Assembly (NCBI RefSeq): GCF_014652355.1 | Contig: NZ_BMYQ01000008.1 | Location: 62,001-126,000 of the forward strand | Length of the DNA stretch: 64,000 nucleotides | Direction of reading: 5' to 3' | DNA from: Gemmobacter lanyuensis | Lineage (GTDB): Bacteria > Pseudomonadota > Alphaproteobacteria > Rhodobacterales > Rhodobacteraceae | In this document: piece by piece, positions 33,614-43,012 of the stretch | Position numbering within the stretch: the stretch's first letter is position 1 | Layout of the letters: each line of letters opens with the position of its first letter | Position numbers and translations under genes: made by a program | The notes under the pieces: generated by a model | What the model saw: the letters and a program-made list of their open reading frames with translations, nothing else | What the model was told of the DNA's origin: nothing | Databases searched by the model: none

Positions 33614-34140
33614 CTGTTCAGCATTTCATACTTCGGACCACGCACCTTGGCGTGTGAGGCATAAAGCCCGCTTTCCGCCACCAGCCACGGCCCCGCGCGG
33701 AAGGCCTGTTGCGCCACGACCGCGCGTTCCAGCCGCCCCACCTCATCGGGTGGCAGATGCGGCAGGCGGCCCAGCGTCACATGCGGGGCATAGCTGCGCG
33801 CAGGCACCCGCACCCCGGCCCTGACGGCCACCTGCGCGACCTTGGCCTGCAGGCGCATCAGCGGCTCGGAAGGTGACACACCGGCCCAGACCACGCGCGG
33901 ACGCGCCCCGCCGAAAAGGCCCACGCCCCGCAGTTCCAGCGGGAAGCCCGGCATGGACAACACGTCTAGCCCCTCATGCACCTCTTGCAGCACCGCGTCA
34001 GGCTGTTCGCCCAGGAAGGCCAGCGTCAGGTGAAAATCATGGGGGTCCACCTCGGACGGCAGGCGCAACAGGGCCTGCAGCTGATACAGGGCTTGGGCCA
34101 CGTCCTCGGGGATCGGCAGGGCGATGAAGGCACGGATCAT
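33598..34140 (-). CDS. thpR: RNA 2',3'-cyclic phosphodiesterase ThpR
   Basis: A 180-residue 2H phosphoesterase: MIRAFIALPIPEDV at the start and two catalytic motifs, HLTL (37-40) and HVTL (120-123). These enzymes open 2',3'-cyclic phosphate RNA ends. It is the last gene of a reverse operon with a deacetylase-like enzyme and a glutathione peroxidase, overlapping the former by four bases. Confidence 0.9.
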   Translation of the reverse strand: MIRAFIALPIPEDVAQALYQLQALLRLPSEVDPHDFHLTLAFLGEQPDAVLQEVHEGLDVLSMPGFPLELRGVGLFGGARPRVVWAGVSPSEPLMRLQAKVAQVAVRAGVRVPARSYAPHVTLGRLPHLPPDEVGRLERAVVAQQAFRAGPWLVAESGLYASHAKVRGPKYEMLNSYPLG

Positions 34141-35255
34141 CGGGCTTCCAGCTTGGCAAGACGGTCAAGCAGCACGGGGCGCAGCGGCCCCGGCCGCGGA
34201 TCATCCAGCAGCGTGGTGTAAAGCTCTGCCGCCGGCAAGGGGCGGCTGCCGCCATTCCAGCTGAGACCGCGCAGCACCGCCTCGGCGGCGGGGGGGAGCT
34301 GGTCGGGCATGGGTTGATCCGAGAGCAGCCCCCAGATCGCCGTCCATAGCCGCCCGACCGACCAGGGGTTATACCCGCCCCCGCCCGTCACGATCAGCCG
34401 GGGCGCCAATGGCCGCAGCGCCGCAACCACCGCCAGATAGGCGCGGTTCGACAGCTCCAGCCGCGACAGCGGGTCTTCACGCAGCGAATCCGCCCCGCAA
34501 TGCAGCACGATCGCCTCGGGCGCATGGGCGGCGACGCGGGGCAGGACAAGACGGTCAAGCACCGCCTCCATCTCGGTATCATTGAAGCCGCGCGGCACGG
34601 GCAGGTTGAAGGCATTGCCCCCGGCCGTCTCTGCAAGGCCGCCGGTAAAGGGCCAGCGCCCTTCCTCATGGACCGAGATCATCAGCACATCGGGCTGCCC
34701 GGCAAAGGCGATTTCAACTCCGTCGGAATGATGGGCGTCGATATCGACATAGGCCAGCCGCCGCAGCCCCGCCCCCTGCAGCGCCTTCAGCCCCAGCACC
34801 ACGTCATTGAGGTAGCAAAAGCCCGCCGCCCGCTCACGCAAACCGTGGTGGGTGCCGCTGCCCGGAACATGGATGACCCCCGCCGGGCGATAGGCCAGCA
34901 TCTCGGCCGCCCACATGATGCCGCCCGCCCCGGTCGCGGGGCGGCGAAACATCTCGGGGAAGGCGGGATTGGACAGGGTGCCAAGGCCAAAGCGGTCGCG
35001 CCAATCGGGCGGCAGGGGGTGGCCTGCGCGCGTCAGATGCTCGGCCTCTTCCAGCGCCGCAACATAGGCCGCATCATGCCAGAGCGTCAGCGCCGCCGGT
35101 TTGGCACGGGGCGAGGTGCGGAATTGATCAGGCGGCAGCCACCCCAGCGCGCGGGCCAGATCCATCACGGTCGAGACACGCGGCACCCGAAGCGGGTGCA
35201 GCCCGCCGTAGGACGACCCGCGATAGATTTCCGACCCGACAAAAAGGGGCTGCAT
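34137..35255 (-). CDS. Histone-deacetylase-family hydrolase (AcuC-like)
   Basis: A 372-residue arginase/deacetylase-fold enzyme. The zinc and catalytic residues are readable: THHG (His136, His137), DIDAHHSDG (Asp173, His175), CGADSL (Asp256) and GGGGYN (Tyr295). Bacterial members remove acetyl groups from lysines or acetylpolyamines. Its ATG overlaps the TGA of the upstream glutathione peroxidase, and thpR overlaps its end. A polyamine-type transporter lies 4 kb away, making acetylpolyamine a possible substrate; this is inference only. Confidence 0.88.
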   Translation of the reverse strand: MQPLFVGSEIYRGSSYGGLHPLRVPRVSTVMDLARALGWLPPDQFRTSPRAKPAALTLWHDAAYVAALEEAEHLTRAGHPLPPDWRDRFGLGTLSNPAFPEMFRRPATGAGGIMWAAEMLAYRPAGVIHVPGSGTHHGLRERAAGFCYLNDVVLGLKALQGAGLRRLAYVDIDAHHSDGVEIAFAGQPDVLMISVHEEGRWPFTGGLAETAGGNAFNLPVPRGFNDTEMEAVLDRLVLPRVAAHAPEAIVLHCGADSLREDPLSRLELSNRAYLAVVAALRPLAPRLIVTGGGGYNPWSVGRLWTAIWGLLSDQPMPDQLPPAAEAVLRGLSWNGGSRPLPAAELYTTLLDDPRPGPLRPVLLDRLAKLEAR

Positions 35256-35797
35256 CACCCCAGCGCCGCCTCGACCGCGCCAACGATCGGCGCCGAAAGC
35301 GGGCGCACCGGCGCCCCCCATGTGCCAAGCGGCGCCCCATCCGGCCCCAGCAGGATCTTGTTGAAATTCCACCCCGGCGCAAAGCCGTGCTGATCCTTCA
35401 TCCAGCGATAGAAGGGATGCGCCTTGGCGCCCTTCACATGGGTGATCGTGGTCATGGGCAGGGTGAGGTCGAAGTTCACGGCGCAGAATTCCTTGACCTC
35501 ATCCGCGGTGCCAAGCTCTTGCGCGAAATCGTCCGAGGGTACCGCAAGCACCACCAGGCCGCGCGGGGCATAGCGATCCTGAAGGGCCTGCAAATCCTCA
35601 TACTGGCCGGTAAAGCCACAGAGCGAGGCGGTATTGACGACCAGCACCGGCTTGCCGCGCCATTGCGCCAGATCAATCTTGCCGCCATCAATGGAGTCGA
35701 AGGTGAAATCGGGCCCCGGCCCCGCGGCCAAGGCCCCTGCCGCGCCGAACGCCAACATTGCCGCCAGAACAGCGCGCCGCCCGATCCTGCCCTGCAT
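35255..35797 (-). CDS. Exported glutathione-peroxidase-family protein
   Basis: A 180-residue thioredoxin-fold peroxidase with a signal peptide (cleavage near AAGPGPDF). The peroxidatic Cys60 is in NTASLCGFTGQY and the Trp-Asn pair in PGWNFNKILLG. The usual catalytic Gln of the NQF motif is Asp here (VPSDDF), a variant I associate with many alphaproteobacterial periplasmic members. It probably reduces hydroperoxides with a thiol partner other than glutathione. First gene of the operon with the deacetylase-like gene and thpR. Confidence 0.87.
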   Translation of the reverse strand: MQGRIGRRAVLAAMLAFGAAGALAAGPGPDFTFDSIDGGKIDLAQWRGKPVLVVNTASLCGFTGQYEDLQALQDRYAPRGLVVLAVPSDDFAQELGTADEVKEFCAVNFDLTLPMTTITHVKGAKAHPFYRWMKDQHGFAPGWNFNKILLGPDGAPLGTWGAPVRPLSAPIVGAVEAALG

Positions 35798-36017
35798 CGT
35801 GATCCCCCTTCATGGCCTTATCGGTCAAGTAATCCGCAAATTCGCGCCGTCAACGGCTGAAACCTGCCACCGCAGCGGGGAAATTGGAACAAATCCTGCA
35901 ATCCCGGGATGAACCGCCATGGACGCGCAAACATCTCGTGACAATATCCCCGACTGGCCGCAAAGTTGCAGGCTAGGCGACCGCAAGAGACGCCCCCAAG
36001 AACAGGCAAGAGGCGTG

Positions 36018-36470
36018 ATGAACGACCATGACCCCCAGACTGCCAAGCTTGGCAGTGACAAGCCGCGGACCCAGTTCGGGGCGCTGTGCTGGCGCCCTGT
36101 GGACCATGGTGTCGAAATCCTGCTGGTGACCAGCCGCGATACCGGGCGCTGGGTCATCCCGAAGGGCTGGCCGATCAAGGATCTTGGCCCCGATGGTTCC
36201 GCCGCACGCGAGGCGTGGGAGGAAGCCGGCGTGACCGGCACCCTGACCGACGCCCCGCTGGGCGCCTTTTCCTATGACAAGGGCATCGGGCCGCAGCGCG
36301 TGCCGATGCCCTGCGTCGTGATGGTGTATGGCCTGCGCGTGGATCAGGTCGCCGACCGCTTTCCCGAACGCAAGCAACGCCGCCGCGAATGGTTTAGCCC
36401 GACGGCCGCGGCCGAACGCGTGGCCGAGCCGGAATTGCAGGCGCTGCTTGCCGGGTTCACGGGGGCATGA
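36018..36470 (+). CDS. NUDIX hydrolase
   Basis: A 150-residue NUDIX protein. The box spans GWPIKDLGPDGSAAREAWEEAGV, with the REAWEE metal-binding core intact but the first conserved Glu (position 7 of the box) replaced by Leu. It resembles the short NUDIX family found near diphosphoinositol-polyphosphate hydrolases, starting FGALCWRPVDHGVEILLVTSR. The ATG at 36018 follows AAGAGG; the open frame upstream is not conserved-looking. The substrate is unknown. The 220 bases upstream, to the glutathione peroxidase, show nothing clear. Confidence 0.87.
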   Translation: MNDHDPQTAKLGSDKPRTQFGALCWRPVDHGVEILLVTSRDTGRWVIPKGWPIKDLGPDGSAAREAWEEAGVTGTLTDAPLGAFSYDKGIGPQRVPMPCVVMVYGLRVDQVADRFPERKQRRREWFSPTAAAERVAEPELQALLAGFTGA

Positions 36471-36556
36471 CGCAGGCGCGGTCGCAGGGGCGCTTGATTT
36501 CCCCCGTGCGGCGCGCCATGTCTGCCTCATGCACCTTGTGACAGCGATGTGACACC

Positions 36557-36973
36557 ATGATCCGCTATGCATTGCACTGCGCCGCAGGCCATGATTTTGA
36601 AAGCTGGTTCGCCTCCGGCTCGGCCTTTGACGATCTGAAGGCGCGTGGGCTCGTGGCCTGTGCGGTCTGCGGCGGCACCGAGGTGGAAAAGGCGCTGATG
36701 GCGCCCTCGGTCGCGGTCAAGGAAGAGGCCCGCCCCCTTGCCCAGCCCCGGTCCGAGGTCGAAGAGGCCATGGCCGCCATGCGCCGCGAGATCGAGGCGA
36801 AATCCGAATATGTCGGTATGAACTTCGCGACCGAGGCCCGCCGCATCCATGCCGGCGATGCCCCCGAACGCGCGATCTATGGCGAGGCCAAACTGGATGA
36901 GGCCCGCAAGTTGCTGGAGGACGGCGTGCCTGTCGCCCCCCTGCCCTTCCTGCCCGCGCGCAAGACCAACTGA
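36557..36973 (+). CDS. DUF1178 protein
   Basis: A 138-residue protein starting MIRYALHCAAGHDFESWFASGSAFD with a zinc-ribbon-like arrangement (Cys8, His12, and CAVCG further on) and a C-terminal RRIHAGDAPERAIYGEAKLDEARKLLEDGVPVAPLP block that is the DUF1178 hallmark. Function is not established. A minus-strand terminator lies between it and the converging ferredoxin gene. Confidence 0.9.
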   Translation: MIRYALHCAAGHDFESWFASGSAFDDLKARGLVACAVCGGTEVEKALMAPSVAVKEEARPLAQPRSEVEEAMAAMRREIEAKSEYVGMNFATEARRIHAGDAPERAIYGEAKLDEARKLLEDGVPVAPLPFLPARKTN

Positions 36974-36977
36974 ATGC

Positions 36978-37000
36978 AAAAAGGGCGGGTTGCCCCGCCC
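36978..37000 (-). terminator. Intrinsic terminator of the ferredoxin gene
   Basis: On the minus strand GGGCGGG and CCCGCCC (36983-36989 and 36994-37000) pair around a four-base loop, followed by TTTTT (36978-36982). It lies 26 bases after the ferredoxin stop. Confidence 0.85.
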
Positions 37001-37026
37001 TGACATGCACCGAAGCTGTTGATCGG

Positions 37027-38029
<1,003 letters not shown>

Positions 38030-38030
<1 letters not shown>

Positions 38031-38677
38031 TGACCCCTGATCAAACCCGACGTCAGGCCGCATATGAGGCCGAGGTGCTGCGCCTTTGGGCCGATCGGGC
38101 CGATGGCGCGCATGATCTGGCGCATCTGCGGCGTGTCTGGGCCAATTGCCAGCGCATCGCCCGCTTCGAAGGCGGCGCTGATGCCGAGATCCTGATGGCG
38201 GCGGCCTTTTTCCATGATGCGGTCAACCTGCCCAAGGATTCGCCCGACCGGGCGCAGGCCTCGCGCCGGTCGGCCGAGGCGGCCGTCGCCTATCTGTCGG
38301 GCACGGATTTTCCGGCCTCGAAGCTGCCCGGTGTGGCCCATGCCATTGCAGCGCACAGCTTTTCGGCGGGCATCGCCCCCGAAACGCAAGAGGCCCGGAT
38401 CCTGCAGGATGCCGACCGTCTTGAAGCGCTTGGGGCCTTGGGCATCGCGCGGATGTTCTATGTCGCGGGTGCCATGAATGCCGCACTGTTCGACGCCAAA
38501 GACCCGCTGGCGCATCACCGCCCCCTGGATGACCGCGCCTTTGCGCTGGATCATCTGGAGGTGAAGCTCTTCCCGATTGTCGAGACGATGAACACGCAGG
38601 AAGGCCGCGCCATCGCAGAGGAGCGCGCGGAATGGATGGCCTCCTTCCGCACGCGCCTTCTGCATGAGGTGGGCTGA
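38030..38677 (+). CDS. HD-domain phosphohydrolase
   Basis: A 215-residue HD-superfamily protein with the metal ligands in DGAHDLAHLRRVW, AAAFFHDAVN and later DADRLEALG. The YedJ/YpgQ-like HD proteins of this size hydrolyse nucleotides or phosphates, but the substrate cannot be assigned. It is coupled by TAATG overlap to the lipoprotein gene. Confidence 0.85.
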
Positions 38678-38683
38678 ACGCCC

Positions 38684-39073
38684 TTACCCGTAAACCGGGC
38701 GGGGGCGCCCTTCGGCATCCAAGGCCACAAAGGTAAAGGTCGCATCCGTCACCTTGATGAAATCGGTGCTATAGCGGTCGCGCCGCCAAGCCTCGACATG
38801 GATCTGCATCGACGACCGGCCCGTGCGGACCAGATCGGCGTAGAACGAGACCTCATCCCCGACTTTCACCGGTTTGTGAAAGGTCATGCCGTCGACCGCG
38901 ATGGTCGAGGCCCGGCCCCGCGCCGTCCGGGCTGCCAGATTGCCCGCCGCAAGGTCCATCTGCGCCATCAGCCAACCACCAAAAACATCGCCCGAGGGGT
39001 TGGTATCGGCGGGCATGGCAATCGCACGGATCACGGGTTCATGGGCGGGGGGCAGATCGGCAGCAGCGGTCAT
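38684..39073 (-). CDS. Acyl-CoA thioesterase (YciA-like hotdog)
   Basis: A 129-residue hotdog-fold thioesterase with the YciA/acot blocks MPADTNPSGDVFGGWLMAQMDLAAG (active-site Asp in QMD), VDGMTFHKPVKVGDEVSFYA and VTDATFTFVALD. It hydrolyses acyl-CoA in the cytoplasm. The ATG at 39073 has GAAGGAT upstream; an ATG five codons earlier is possible. Confidence 0.88.
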   Translation of the reverse strand: MTAAADLPPAHEPVIRAIAMPADTNPSGDVFGGWLMAQMDLAAGNLAARTARGRASTIAVDGMTFHKPVKVGDEVSFYADLVRTGRSSMQIHVEAWRRDRYSTDFIKVTDATFTFVALDAEGRPRPVYG

Positions 39074-39140
39074 GGGAAGATCCTTCAACAGTCACGCCCA
39101 TGCTGCCGTCTTGCCGTGCCGCCGAAAAGCCCCAAACATG

Positions 39141-39172
39141 AAAAAGGGGCGACAGGATCGTCCTGCCGCCCC
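39141..39172 (-). terminator. Intrinsic terminator of degP
   Basis: On the minus strand a GGGGCGGCAGGA/TCCTGTCGCCCC stem (plus positions 39146-39172) is followed by TTTTT (39141-39145). It is 21 bases after the degP stop. Confidence 0.85.
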
Positions 39173-39193
39173 ATCCTGTCCCTGCAGCGCCGC

Positions 39194-40672
39194 TTATTCG
39201 ACCGACAGCGCCACGAAGCGCGGGTCGCCACCCCGGCGGATCAGCAAGAGAATGGACTTACGCCCCGCCTCTTTCGCCTCGGCGACGCGATCCTGCAGAT
39301 CCTGCACCCGCGCGACCTTCTGCTGGCCTGCTTCTGTGATCAGATCGCCCTCACGCAGACCTTTGGTATAGGCCTCGGACGTGGCATCGACCTTGGTCAC
39401 GACCAAACCCTCGGTGTCTTCCGGCAAGCCCAGCTGACCGGCGATCTCGGCGCTCATCGGTTCAACTGTCAGGCCCATCAGCTCGACCTTTGCGGGGGCC
39501 TTGTCAGCCGGGGCATCGCCCGCACCCGTTTCAGCGGCCTCGGCTTCCTCACGACGTCCAAGCGTCACGGTCAGCGTTTCGGTCTTGCCCTCGCGCAGCA
39601 CCTCGACCTTGACGCCTTGGCCCACCGGCGCATCCGCCACACGACGCGTCAGATCGCGGACATTCTTGATCGGCTTGCCGTCAAACGACCGGATCACATC
39701 GCCCGACAGCATCCCGCCCTCTTTCGCAGGCCCTTCCGGCACATCGGTGATCAGCGCGCCGGTGACACCCTCGCCCAGCCCCATGGCCTCGGCCACATCC
39801 GGTGTTACGTCCTGAATGCGCACACCCAGCCAGCCGCGACGGGTTTCCCCGAATTCGCGCAGCTGCGTCACGACCTTGGACACGACGTTCGAGGCCATCG
39901 AAAAGCCGATACCGATCGACCCGCCGGTGGGCGACAGGATCGCGGTATTCACCCCGATCACCTGGCCGTCCATGTTGAACAGCGGCCCGCCCGAGTTGCC
40001 CTTGTTGATGGCCGCATCGGTCTGGATATAGTCGTCATAGGTGCCCGAAAGCTCTCGGTTGCGGGCCGAAACGATCCCCGCGCTGACCGAGAACCCCTGC
40101 CCCAGAGGGTTGCCCATGGCGACAACCCAGTCGCCCACGCGCATCAGATCACTGTCGCCAAAGTTCACGAAAGCCAGCGGTTCCGGGCTTTCGACTTTCA
40201 GCACGGCGATATCGGTCTTGGGGTCGGTGCCGACCAGCTTGGCCGGCAGGCGCTTGCCCGAAAAGAATTCGATCTCGATCTCGTCTGCGCCCTCGATCAC
40301 GTGGTTGTTCGTGACGATGAACCCGTCTTCCGAAATCACGAAACCCGACCCCAGCGCCTCGGAGCGGCGAGGTTCGTTGTCGCCCTGCCCCTGGTTGAAC
40401 TGATCGAAGAAATCCTGGAAGGGCGAGCCTTCGGGCAGGCGCGGCATGTCTTCGGTCGAGGTTTCGATGACGGCAGATGTGGTGATGTTCACCACCGCCG
40501 GGCTGATCTGTTCGGCCAGATCGGCAAAACTTTCCGGGGCGCCCCGCGCCTCGACCAGACCCGCCGGTCCCATGGCCACGGCAAGGCCCAGGAATAGCGC
40601 GCCCAACAGACGGACGGCGCTTTGGCGCGGCCTGCCGGACAGGACATCCAAGGTAATCGCTCTGGATTGCAC
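39194..40672 (-). CDS. degP: DegP/HtrA-family periplasmic serine protease
   Basis: A 492-residue Do-type protease: signal peptide, trypsin-like domain with His in TNNHVIEG, Asp in TDPKTDIAVLKV and Ser in NKGNSGGPLF, then two PDZ domains (about 270-360 and 400-490). It degrades or refolds misfolded envelope proteins. The start is taken as GTG at 40672, because AAGGAG lies seven bases upstream; the frame is open for 46 more codons without a site. It lies downstream of hflK-hflC, whose membrane complex also controls proteolysis. Confidence 0.92.
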   Translation of the reverse strand: MQSRAITLDVLSGRPRQSAVRLLGALFLGLAVAMGPAGLVEARGAPESFADLAEQISPAVVNITTSAVIETSTEDMPRLPEGSPFQDFFDQFNQGQGDNEPRRSEALGSGFVISEDGFIVTNNHVIEGADEIEIEFFSGKRLPAKLVGTDPKTDIAVLKVESPEPLAFVNFGDSDLMRVGDWVVAMGNPLGQGFSVSAGIVSARNRELSGTYDDYIQTDAAINKGNSGGPLFNMDGQVIGVNTAILSPTGGSIGIGFSMASNVVSKVVTQLREFGETRRGWLGVRIQDVTPDVAEAMGLGEGVTGALITDVPEGPAKEGGMLSGDVIRSFDGKPIKNVRDLTRRVADAPVGQGVKVEVLREGKTETLTVTLGRREEAEAAETGAGDAPADKAPAKVELMGLTVEPMSAEIAGQLGLPEDTEGLVVTKVDATSEAYTKGLREGDLITEAGQQKVARVQDLQDRVAEAKEAGRKSILLLIRRGGDPRFVALSVE

Positions 40673-40826
40673 CGCGAAACTCCTTTCGGTTGCAACACTC
40701 TCCCGGCCCCCCGCCGGGTTGAACACAGCAAACAGCGCGGCGACGCCAAGCGCAATGCAAACCCCGTCGCGCCGCGTCAAACCGATGTGATTCTTTGTTT
40801 CAATTTTCAACTCTGCCGCGCAGCGA

Positions 40827-40856
40827 AAAGGCCCGGACCATCGAGTCCGGGCCTTT
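40827..40856 (-). terminator. Hairpin terminator between hflC and degP
   Basis: A perfect 12-base inverted repeat AAAGGCCCGGAC/GTCCGGGCCTTT around a six-base loop. On the minus strand it ends in TTT only, so read-through into degP is possible and degP also has its own leader of about 150 bases. Confidence 0.7.
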
Positions 40857-40878
40857 CGATCCTGTTCCGGAAACCGGA

Positions 40879-41763
40879 TCAGGGCTGGCGTGAAGCACCG
40901 CCCTTGGGATCTTTCAGATAATCAAAGAATGCGCTGTCAGGTTTCATGACGATGGCGCTGTTCCCTTCGCCCAAAGCCCGTTCATAGGCGGTCAGAGAGC
41001 GGGTGAATGCAAAGAACTCCGGATCCTGACCGAAGGCCTCGGCGTAGATGCCGTTGCGCGTGGCATCTGCCTCACCACGGATGACCTCAGCCTGGCGGCG
41101 GGCATCCGAGGTCACTTCCACCACCTCACGATCGGCGGCGGCGCGCACGCGGCTTGCGGCCTCGTTCCCGCGCGCGACCTCATCCGCGGCCTCGCGCTGA
41201 CGTTCGGCGATCATGCGTGCGAAGGTCGCGGCAAGGTTCTGTTCCGGCAGATCGGTCCGGGTCAGACGCAGGTCGATGACCTCGACACCGAGGCTAGCAG
41301 CCTCGCGCTTGGCAATGTCGCGGATGCGGTTCATCAGGCCGGTGCGGTCTTCCGACAGCACGGCATTCGACGGAACAGAGCCCAGAACCTCACGGATGGC
41401 CGCGCTGACAATCCGGTCGAGACGCGACTGCGCCGCATCGGTGCCACCGGCGCCGACGGCCTCGCGGAAATCGATCAGGTTGGTGATCCGCCAGCGCGTG
41501 AAGGCATCAACCACCAACCGGCGGTTGTCCTTCAGCGTGACTTCAAGCGGTTGGGTCTGAAGACCGAGAATGCGGTCCTCATAGCGGACGACGTCCTGAA
41601 TGAACGGGATCTTGTATCCCAGTCCCGGCTGGCGGATTTCCTGCTTCACCTGGCCGAATTGCAGGACCAGAACCTGTTCACGTTCATCGACGATGAACAC
41701 AGAAGACAGGGCAACCGCGCCCACCACGAAAAGTGCGGGAAGAAAGATCTGTGCGCGGGCCAT
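40879..41763 (-). CDS. hflC: HflC, modulator of FtsH protease
   Basis: A 294-residue SPFH-domain protein: N-terminal membrane anchor (LPALFVVGAVALSSVFIV), then VLVLQFGQVKQEIRQPGLGYKIPFIQ and ARVRAAADREVVEVTSDARRQAEVIRGEADA in the coiled-coil. It forms a large ring with HflK around FtsH. The gene starts one base before the hflK stop codon ends. Confidence 0.94.
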   Translation of the reverse strand: MARAQIFLPALFVVGAVALSSVFIVDEREQVLVLQFGQVKQEIRQPGLGYKIPFIQDVVRYEDRILGLQTQPLEVTLKDNRRLVVDAFTRWRITNLIDFREAVGAGGTDAAQSRLDRIVSAAIREVLGSVPSNAVLSEDRTGLMNRIRDIAKREAASLGVEVIDLRLTRTDLPEQNLAATFARMIAERQREAADEVARGNEAASRVRAAADREVVEVTSDARRQAEVIRGEADATRNGIYAEAFGQDPEFFAFTRSLTAYERALGEGNSAIVMKPDSAFFDYLKDPKGGASRQP

Positions 41764-41764
41764 C

Positions 41765-42919
41765 TCAATTGCCTCCCTGTGCGGCGGGACGGGTCAGGTC
41801 ATTCAGCGGCAGATAGGGAACGACGCCCCCCTGCCCCTCGGCCACACCGTCAAGGATCACCTTGTTCACGCGGCCCAGCACGCCTTCCATGGTTTCCAGA
41901 TACATGCGCTGGCGCGTCACGTCGGGCGCTTTCACATATTCCTGATAGACGGCCAAGAAGCGGCTCGCCTCGCCCTTGGCATCGTTGACGACGCGCGCGC
42001 GGTAGGCTTCGGCATCCTCAAGCAGACGCGCGGCCTCACCCCGGGCGCCGGCCGTCACGCGGTTGGCATAGGCGTCGGCCTCTTTCTCCAGCCGGTCGCG
42101 TTCCTGCTGCGCGGCCTGCACCTCACGGAACGAATCCGACACTTCGCGCGGCGGGTCGGCACGGTCAAAGTTCACGCGGATGACGTTGATCCCGGCCTTG
42201 TAGCTGTCAAGCGTGGCCTGCACATTCGCGCGAAGATCGGCAGCGATCGACGCCCGGCCCGTGTTCAGAACCGGGGTCAGTTCGGACCGTGCGATGATAT
42301 CGCGCATCGCCGAAGCCGAAACCGCACGGATCGTATCGGCCGGATCAGCCAGGTTGAACAGATAGGGCTGCGGGTCCGAGACATTCCAGACCACCTGGAA
42401 TTCCACATCCACGATGTTCTGGTCGCGCGTCAGCATGAGGCCGCTGTCGGTATCGCCATTGCGGCCTGTGCCGATATCGGTGGTCCGTTCCCCCGTCACC
42501 TGCACGATTTCGGCCGTCACCAGCGGCCAAGGCGCAAAGTTCAGGCCCGGCTCGCCAATGGCGGAGAACTCACCCAGAAACAGTTCAACCGACCGTTCTT
42601 CCGGCTTCACCGTGTAGAAGGACGCCCAAGACCAAAGACCCAGCGCCGCGAGTGCGCCCAGTGCGAGCCCTTGTGCCGAAACGAGCGGGCCGTTCGCGCC
42701 GGGCCCACGCCCGCCCCCGCCGCCGCCGGTGCGGCCACGACCGCCCATCAGCACGCGGAGCTGTTCCTGCCCCTTTTTCACGATTTCGTCGATTTCCGGG
42801 ATCTGGGGGCCTTCGCCCGGGCGCCGCGGCCCCCCGCGGCCATCGCCCCGGTTGTTGTCGCCACGCCCATCGCGGTTGTCACCGCCTCCACCGCCGCCCC
42901 AAGGACCCCCATTCGACAT
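41765..42919 (-). CDS. hflK: HflK, modulator of FtsH protease
   Basis: A 384-residue SPFH protein with the typical Gly-rich, charged N-terminus (GGGGGGDNRDGRGDNNRG and a second Gly stretch), one membrane helix (about 83-100), PEERSVELFLGEFSAIGEPGLNF and a long coiled-coil after residue 230. With HflC it regulates FtsH. First gene of hflK-hflC(-degP). Confidence 0.94.
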   Translation of the reverse strand: MSNGGPWGGGGGGDNRDGRGDNNRGDGRGGPRRPGEGPQIPEIDEIVKKGQEQLRVLMGGRGRTGGGGGGRGPGANGPLVSAQGLALGALAALGLWSWASFYTVKPEERSVELFLGEFSAIGEPGLNFAPWPLVTAEIVQVTGERTTDIGTGRNGDTDSGLMLTRDQNIVDVEFQVVWNVSDPQPYLFNLADPADTIRAVSASAMRDIIARSELTPVLNTGRASIAADLRANVQATLDSYKAGINVIRVNFDRADPPREVSDSFREVQAAQQERDRLEKEADAYANRVTAGARGEAARLLEDAEAYRARVVNDAKGEASRFLAVYQEYVKAPDVTRQRMYLETMEGVLGRVNKVILDGVAEGQGGVVPYLPLNDLTRPAAQGGN

Positions 42920-43012
42920 CGAAACCTTCCTAAGTTCTGTCCGTTTTGGACTAACTGGTCATTCTGGCGAGAAATTCAAGACTTGGGGCCGCCGTGGCGG
43001 CCCCTGCGTCAC

